64,000 nucleotides of DNA from Streptomyces cirratus (GTDB lineage: Bacteria > Actinomycetota > Actinomycetes > Streptomycetales > Streptomycetaceae), in contig NZ_BMVP01000012.1 in the NCBI RefSeq assembly GCF_014650775.1, positions 140,337 through 204,336 on the forward strand, in the 5' to 3' direction. Positions 60,201-64,000 of the stretch are shown here, piece by piece. How positions within the stretch are numbered: the first letter of the stretch is position 1; every line of letters starts with the position of its first letter. Under the pieces are notes generated by a model. The model was not told the DNA's origin, did not search any database, and saw only the letters and a list, made by a program, of their open reading frames with translations. A program made the translations under genes and the position numbers.

Positions 60201-63200
60201 CGCGCTCCGCGAGCCGGTCGTACAGCGCGTCGGTGTCGAGCGCCTCCGCGCCGACGGGCGGCCACACGGTGAGGCTGCCGCCGTCACCCGGAGCGGCGCT
60301 CCCCGCGCTTCCCGCGCTTCCGGCGCTTCCGGCGCTTCCGGCGCCTTCGGGGACGAGGAAGCCGTCTGCGTGCCGGGTCCACGGCTCGTCGGGCCGGCTC
60401 TCGGGGCGCGAGTAGACCTGCACGGCCCGCCTGGCCCGGTCGTCGGGTTCTCCCAGGACGACCTGTACGGCAACACCTCCGCGTTCGGGGAGTACGAGCG
60501 GTGCCTGGAGGGTGAGCTCCTCCAGGTGGGCGCATCCGACGTGATCACCGGCCTGGAGCGCGAGCTCCACGAACCCGGTCCCGGGGAGGAGGACGCTGCC
60601 GTGGACGGCGTGGTCGGCCACCCAGGGCTGCGCGTCCGGGGAGACGCGGGCGGTGAAGGTCACCGCCTCGGAATCGGGGGCGGGCAGGACCGCGGCGAGC
60701 AGCGGGTGGTCCAGCGCCCCCTGACCGACCGCGACGGCGTCGGTGGCGGGCTTGGCGGCGTCGACCCAGTAGCGGCTGCGCTGGAAGGGGTAGGTCGGCA
60801 GGTCGACGCGTCGGGCGCCGGTGCCGGCGTAGAAGGCCTGCCAGTCGATGCGTACGCCGTCCACGTGCAGCTGCGCGAGCGCCGTGACCAGCGACTCGGG
60901 CTCACCGCGGTCCTTGCGCAGAGCAGCTGCGGAGAGGGCCCGGTCAGTGGTGAGGCTCTGCTGGGCGAGGCCGGTGAGGACCCCGCCTGGGCCGATCTCC
61001 AGGAAGCGGGTGACGCCCTGCGCCTCCAGCGTGCGTACGGCGTCGGCGAAGCGGACCGCCTCGCGGACCTGACCGACCCAGTACTCCGCCGACTGCCAGT
61101 CCTCCGACAGCTCACCCGTGACCGTGGACACGACGGGGATGCGCGGCGCGGAGAACGTGAGCCGGGAAGCGACGGTACGGAACTCGTCCAGCATCGGGTC
61201 CATGAGCGCCGAGTGGAACGCGTGCGAGACGGCCAGCCGGCTGGTCTTGCGACCGGCCACCGTGAAGTGCTCACCGAGAGCCAGCACCGCGGCCTCGACA
61301 CCGGACACGACGATGGAATCCGGCCCGTTGACCGCAGCGATGCCGACACCCTCGGACAGGAGCGGCAGCACCTCCTCCTCCGTGGCCTGCACGGCGAGCA
61401 TCGCCCCACCAGCGGGCAGCGCCTGCATCAACCGGCCACGCGCCACGACGAGTTCGGCCGCATCGTCCAGCGACAGCACGCCCGCCACATGAGCGGCGGC
61501 CAGCTCACCGATCGAATGACCGGCAACGACATCGGGGGTCACTCCCCATGCCTCCACCAGCCGGTACAGGGAAACCTCCAGGGCGAACAGCGCGGGCTGC
61601 GCCAGCGCGGTGGCGTTCAGCAAGTCCGCGTCCCCACCCCACACCACGTCTTTCAGCGACCGCCCCAGGTGCCGGTCGATCTCCGCACACACCGCGTCGA
61701 AGGCCTGCGTGAACACCGGGAACGCGGCATACAACTCCCGCCCCATCCCCAGCCGCTGCGCACCCTGCCCCGTGAACAAGAACGCCGTCTTTCCGGTCCG
61801 GCGGGCCTGGTCCCGGACGACCGCGGGCGCGTTGCGGCCCTGGGCGAGTGCGGTCAGGCCGCGCAGCAGCTCCGCGCGCTCCGTGCCCACGACCACGGCC
61901 CGGTGGGCGAAGGTGGTGCGCGAGCCGGCCAGGGAGAGCCCGATGTCCGACGCGTCGGTGTCCGGTCCGGCGGAGATCCGCTCCAGCAGCCGTTCCGCCT
62001 GCGCGGCCAGCGCCTGCGGGGACTTCGCCGACAAGACCCACGGTGTTGCGGGCAGTTCGGTTCGCAGGACGGTCCCTTCCGGTTCCGCCGGGGCTTCCTC
62101 GACGATCACGTGGGCGTTGGTACCGCTGATGCCGAACGAGGAGACGGCGGCCCGGCGGGGGCGGTCCCCGGCCTGCCAGGGGCGCGCCTCGGTCAGCAGC
62201 TCCACGCGGCCCGCCTCCCAGTCAACCTGGTCGGACGGGGCGTCGACGTGCAGGGTCTTGGGCAGGAGGCCGTGCCGCATCGCCATGACCATCTTGATGA
62301 TTCCGGCGACGCCCGCCGAGGCCTGCGTGTGCCCCATGTTGGACTTGATGGAGCCCAGCCACAGCGGTTTGTCCGCCGGCCGGTCCTGCCCGTAGGTCGC
62401 CAGCAGTGCCTGCGCCTCGATGGGGTCTCCGAGGGTGGTTCCCGTGCCGTGCGCCTCCACGGCGTCGACCTCCGCCGCCGTCAGCCCGGCGTTGGCCAGC
62501 GCCTGGCGGATGACGCGCTGCTGCGAGGGGCCGTTGGGGGCGGTCAGGCCGTTGCTGGCGCCGTCCTGGTTGAGCGCGGAGCCACGGACGACGGCGACGA
62601 CGGGGTGCCCGTTGCGGCGCGCGTCGGACAGCCGCTCAAGGAGCAGCACGCCTGCGCCCTCGCCCCAGGCGACTCCGTCCGCCGAGGCCGCGAACGACTT
62701 CGAGCGGCCGTCGGGGGCGAGCCCGCGCTGACGGCTGAACTCGACGAACATGCCCGGTGTGCCCATGACGGCCACGCCTCCGGCGAGCGCGAGTGAGCAC
62801 TCCCCCGAGCGCAGCGCCTGCGCTGCCATGTGCAGGGCGACGAGGGACGACGAGCAGGCGGTGTCGACGGTGACCGAGGGCCCTTCGAGGCCGAGGGTGT
62901 ACGAGGTACGGCCGGAGACGAGGCTGCCGCCGCTGCTGGCCGCGGCCTCCACCCCGAGCGCGTAGTCGTGGTACATGACGCCGGCGAACACCCCGGTCGA
63001 TCCGCCCTTGAGGGTGGTGGGGTCGATACCGGCCCGCTCGATGGCCTCCCAGGACACCTCCAGCAGCAGCCGCTGCTGCGGGTCCATCATCAGCGCCTCG
63101 TTGGGGCTGATCCCGAAGAAGACCGGGTCGAACTCGGCCGCGTCGTAGAGGAACCCGCCCTCCTTGGCGTACGTGCGGCCGGGCGTGCCGGGCTCCGGGT

Positions 63201-64000
63201 CGTAGACCTCCGGGTCCCAGCCCCGGTCGGCGGGGAACGCGCCTATGGCGTCCACACCGTCCGCCACGAGCCTCCACAGCTCGTCGGGGGTGGTGACACC
63301 GCCCGGGTAGCGGCAGCCCATGCCGACGATGACGATCGGGTCGTCCGCGTCCGCTCCGCCTACGGAGGACAGGGCGCGGGCGGGCGCGGGTGCGGCGTGG
63401 GCGGAGCCGGCGGTCTCGGCGCCGATGTGGTCGGCGACCGCACGGGCGGTGGGGTAGTCGAAGATCAGCGTGGCGGGCAGCCGCAGCCCGGTAGCCGACC
63501 CGAGCCGGTTGCGCAGCTCGACCGCGGCCAGCGAGTCGAAGCCCAGCTCACTGAACGCCCGCTCCGGCTCGATCGCGTCGGCCGATGCGTGCCCCAGTAC
63601 ACCGGCGACCTGGGCCCGTACGAGGTCGAGCAGCGCGGCGCTGCGGTCGGTCGCGTCCAGCCCGGCGAGGCGGGCTGCGAAACCCTCGGCGCCGTCCGAG
63701 GACTGGGCGGACCGGCGTGCGGGGACGCGGACGATGCCGCGCAGGAGGGCGGGCAGTTCGTCGGCCCGGCCGCGCAGGACGTTCGTGTCGATGCGCAGGG
63801 GAACCACGGCGGGGTACCCGGAGCGCAGGGCGAGAGTGAAGAGGGCGAGCCCTTCGTCCTGGGAGAGGGCGGGCAGGCCTTGGGCAGCCATGCGCTGTTC
63901 GGCGAGGTCCAGCATGGTGGTCATGCCGGTGTTGACGCCCCAGAGGCCGAAGGCCATCGAGGTGGCCGGCAGACCCTCCGCGTGCCGGTGAGCGGCCAGC
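57226..64000 (-). CDS. modular type I polyketide synthase, terminal part (5' end outside the window)
   Basis: The frame is open to the right edge; the visible 2,257 or so residues run: end of a KR (to about 63880), ACP (GFDSL Ser at 63532-63534), KS (about 63345-62100; Cys of TACSSSL at 62854-62856, AHGTGT, KSNMGH), AT (about 61795-60900; GHSIGEL and HAFHS, malonyl type), DH (about 60705-59830; HAVHGSVLLP and DASMH, both catalytic), KR (about 59240-58590; GGTGGLG and QGNYAAAN, active; no LDD motif and no Trp marker), ACP (about 58390-58160) and a thioesterase (about 57910-57240; GFSSGG, GTHFTI). The last module thus makes an alpha,beta-double bond from malonyl-CoA, and the chain is released by the thioesterase, plausibly as a macrocycle. 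There is no ER domain in this module. It is coupled to the adenylation gene downstream. Confidence 0.97.
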   Translation of the reverse strand, partial: LAAHRHAEGLPATSMAFGLWGVNTGMTTMLDLAEQRMAAQGLPALSQDEGLALFTLALRSGYPAVVPLRIDTNVLRGRADELPALLRGIVRVPARRSAQSSDGAEGFAARLAGLDATDRSAALLDLVRAQVAGVLGHASADAIEPERAFSELGFDSLAAVELRNRLGSATGLRLPATLIFDYPTARAVADHIGAETAGSAHAAPAPARALSSVGGADADDPIVIVGMGCRYPGGVTTPDELWRLVADGVDAIGAFPADRGWDPEVYDPEPGTPGRTYAKEGGFLYDAAEFDPVFFGISPNEALMMDPQQRLLLEVSWEAIERAGIDPTTLKGGSTGVFAGVMYHDYALGVEAAASSGGSLVSGRTSYTLGLEGPSVTVDTACSSSLVALHMAAQALRSGECSLALAGGVAVMGTPGMFVEFSRQRGLAPDGRSKSFAASADGVAWGEGAGVLLLERLSDARRNGHPVVAVVRGSALNQDGASNGLTAPNGPSQQRVIRQALANAGLTAAEVDAVEAHGTGTTLGDPIEAQALLATYGQDRPADKPLWLGSIKSNMGHTQASAGVAGIIKMVMAMRHGLLPKTLHVDAPSDQVDWEAGRVELLTEARPWQAGDRPRRAAVSSFGISGTNAHVIVEEAPAEPEGTVLRTELPATPWVLSAKSPQALAAQAERLLERISAGPDTDASDIGLSLAGSRTTFAHRAVVVGTERAELLRGLTALAQGRNAPAVVRDQARRTGKTAFLFTGQGAQRLGMGRELYAAFPVFTQAFDAVCAEIDRHLGRSLKDVVWGGDADLLNATALAQPALFALEVSLYRLVEAWGVTPDVVAGHSIGELAAAHVAGVLSLDDAAELVVARGRLMQALPAGGAMLAVQATEEEVLPLLSEGVGIAAVNGPDSIVVSGVEAAVLALGEHFTVAGRKTSRLAVSHAFHSALMDPMLDEFRTVASRLTFSAPRIPVVSTVTGELSEDWQSAEYWVGQVREAVRFADAVRTLEAQGVTRFLEIGPGGVLTGLAQQSLTTDRALSAAALRKDRGEPESLVTALAQLHVDGVRIDWQAFYAGTGARRVDLPTYPFQRSRYWVDAAKPATDAVAVGQGALDHPLLAAVLPAPDSEAVTFTARVSPDAQPWVADHAVHGSVLLPGTGFVELALQAGDHVGCAHLEELTLQAPLVLPERGGVAVQVVLGEPDDRARRAVQVYSRPESRPDEPWTRHADGFLVPEGAGSAGSAGSAGSAGSAAPGDGGSLTVWPPVGAEALDTDALYDRLAERGFGYGPVFQGLTAAWRLGEALYAEIELPEQAHADAGRFGLHPALLDASMHALGFGGLGADEDAGQALLPFSWAGVTLHAASATAVRVRLAPVEGQRNAVRLDLADPAGAPVASVAALLLRPAAAQQLPAAGGYRDALLAVDWVPVRGGSGPRGPWTIAGPGLEVAGVPVVAGLDAFGAPGVEVPDTVLLPVLPGGPAAGAEAEVTAGVRTAVDTALSAVQRWLAEPAFARSRLVLVTRAASAVSDGDPVDVRQAPVWGLVRAAQAENPGRFVLLDLEEDEVSPKALAAALATDEPELAVRRGAVLAPRLTRSAAAGGESPWDAEGTVLVTGGTGGLGALVARHLVTEHGVRHLLLTSRRGPGAPNAAGLREELAALGAEVEIAACDVSDREAVAALIGSISPEHPLRGVVHAAGVAHNGLIGALTPEQVDHVLRAKADAAWYLHELTAGHDLTAFALFSSAGGLVMAAGQGNYAAANVFLDALAQHRRSRGLAATSMAFGLWDTETGLSQWLGEADLQRMRRTGTPALSEQEGLWLFDAAVAADAAALVPLRVDLGALRSRTDEVPALLRGLAPTARRRAGAAAAATDAGALRERLRGLGDAERERTVLDAVLTHAAEVLGHADAGAVDAEAGFLEAGFDSLTAVELRNRLNAACGLSLPAMVVFDSKNPLELARLLAARLAAAQGEPGQGAASAAPSQSPLDDTLYGLFLDAIMSGNLQPGLAMLRSVAALRPSFASAADLPELPAAVSYGARHQRSAEEPGAPRLICLSTPTVAGGVHQHARLAARLSMPVSGIPTPGFGRGESLPESFEAAVDVLAEAVLRAADGAPFALLGFSSGGLLAHATVSRLERVHGVRPAGLVLLDTYYMGATNDALFDQMAFAVPDKAATLGSFSSAELSAMGRYVELLPQFRQDPIEAPVLFVRAGDLFTQAEDSAIAPDAPEADWQADWEGADTVATVPGTHFTIVEQHVDTTAPVIDRWLTELKERIS
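60307..60342 (-). repeat. four 9-bp in-frame repeats in the PKS DH domain
   Basis: GCTTCCGGC-like units repeat four times, encoding Gly-Ser-Ala repeats in a surface loop between the two halves of the DH domain. Confidence 0.8.

Noticed and set aside
58336..62796. 1,486-residue plus-strand reading frame
   Set aside because: It lies opposite the PKS domains, whose motifs are all intact on the minus strand. It is a shadow frame.

Overview
This window is high-GC DNA with the gene style of a Streptomyces-like actinomycete: GC-rich third codon positions, AGGAG-type ribosome sites, many ATGA/TGATG start-stop overlaps, and typical Streptomyces regulators (an AfsA-type butyrolactone synthase, a large SARP, and two large LuxR/LAL proteins). 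The right end runs into an unfinished modular polyketide synthase, so the window is the left part of a biosynthetic gene cluster plus its chromosomal flank.

Layout. (1) 0.2-5.3 kb, minus strand: an accessory operon of four poorly characterised proteins (ferritin-like, NlpC/papain-like candidate, caspase-fold candidate, orphan) beside a YVTN beta-propeller protein. (2) 5.3-9.4 kb: a gene-poor stretch, then a TetR regulator divergent from an APC permease and a Tat-exported agmatine-deiminase-type enzyme. (3) 9.4-17.6 kb: ordinary metabolism and small proteins (glpK, glpF, small membrane proteins, FabR-like TetR, zinc-ribbon protein, zinc alcohol dehydrogenase, HypE-like protein, GPH-type transporter). 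(4) 17.8-35 kb: a regulatory and accessory block with an AfsA homologue, SARP, LAL regulator, two enzyme homologues whose catalytic motifs are eroded (an adenylating ligase and an isoprenyl diphosphate synthase), two secreted bulb-type lectins, a second LAL, a metallophosphoesterase, a PptT/EntD-like phosphopantetheinyl transferase and a LuxR-like regulator. (5) 35-46 kb: one tight minus-strand operon, in transcription order fatty acyl-AMP ligase, acyl-CoA dehydrogenase-like protein, ACP, KS-AT-ACP synthase, KAS III-like protein, FkbH-like protein, ACP and a second phosphopantetheinyl transferase. (6) 46-57 kb: an unusual stand-alone acyltransferase, a secreted PQQ-propeller protein, two stand-alone adenylation enzymes, a discrete ACP, an aminotransferase, a KamA-type radical SAM aminomutase and a DHA2 exporter. 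(7) 57-64 kb: the terminal part of a modular type I PKS (KR end-ACP | KS-AT-DH-KR-ACP-TE), continuing off the right edge.

Reading of the pathway (inference). Region 5 carries what is needed to activate an acyl chain, load it on an ACP, desaturate it, extend it by one malonyl unit and join it to an FkbH-made glyceryl-ACP, which is the logic of tetronate biosynthesis (RK-682 type). Region 6 resembles the beta-amino-acid starter cassettes of macrolactam clusters (vicenistatin and incednine types): aminomutase, two ligases, discrete ACP and a trans acyltransferase, feeding a PKS that ends in a thioesterase. Finding both in one locus is the most interesting feature of the window. Heptamer repeats of the SARP type (TGCCATG, 11-bp period) in two divergent promoter regions suggest that the SARP controls the accessory genes. 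No rRNA, tRNA, CRISPR array or insertion sequence was recognised.
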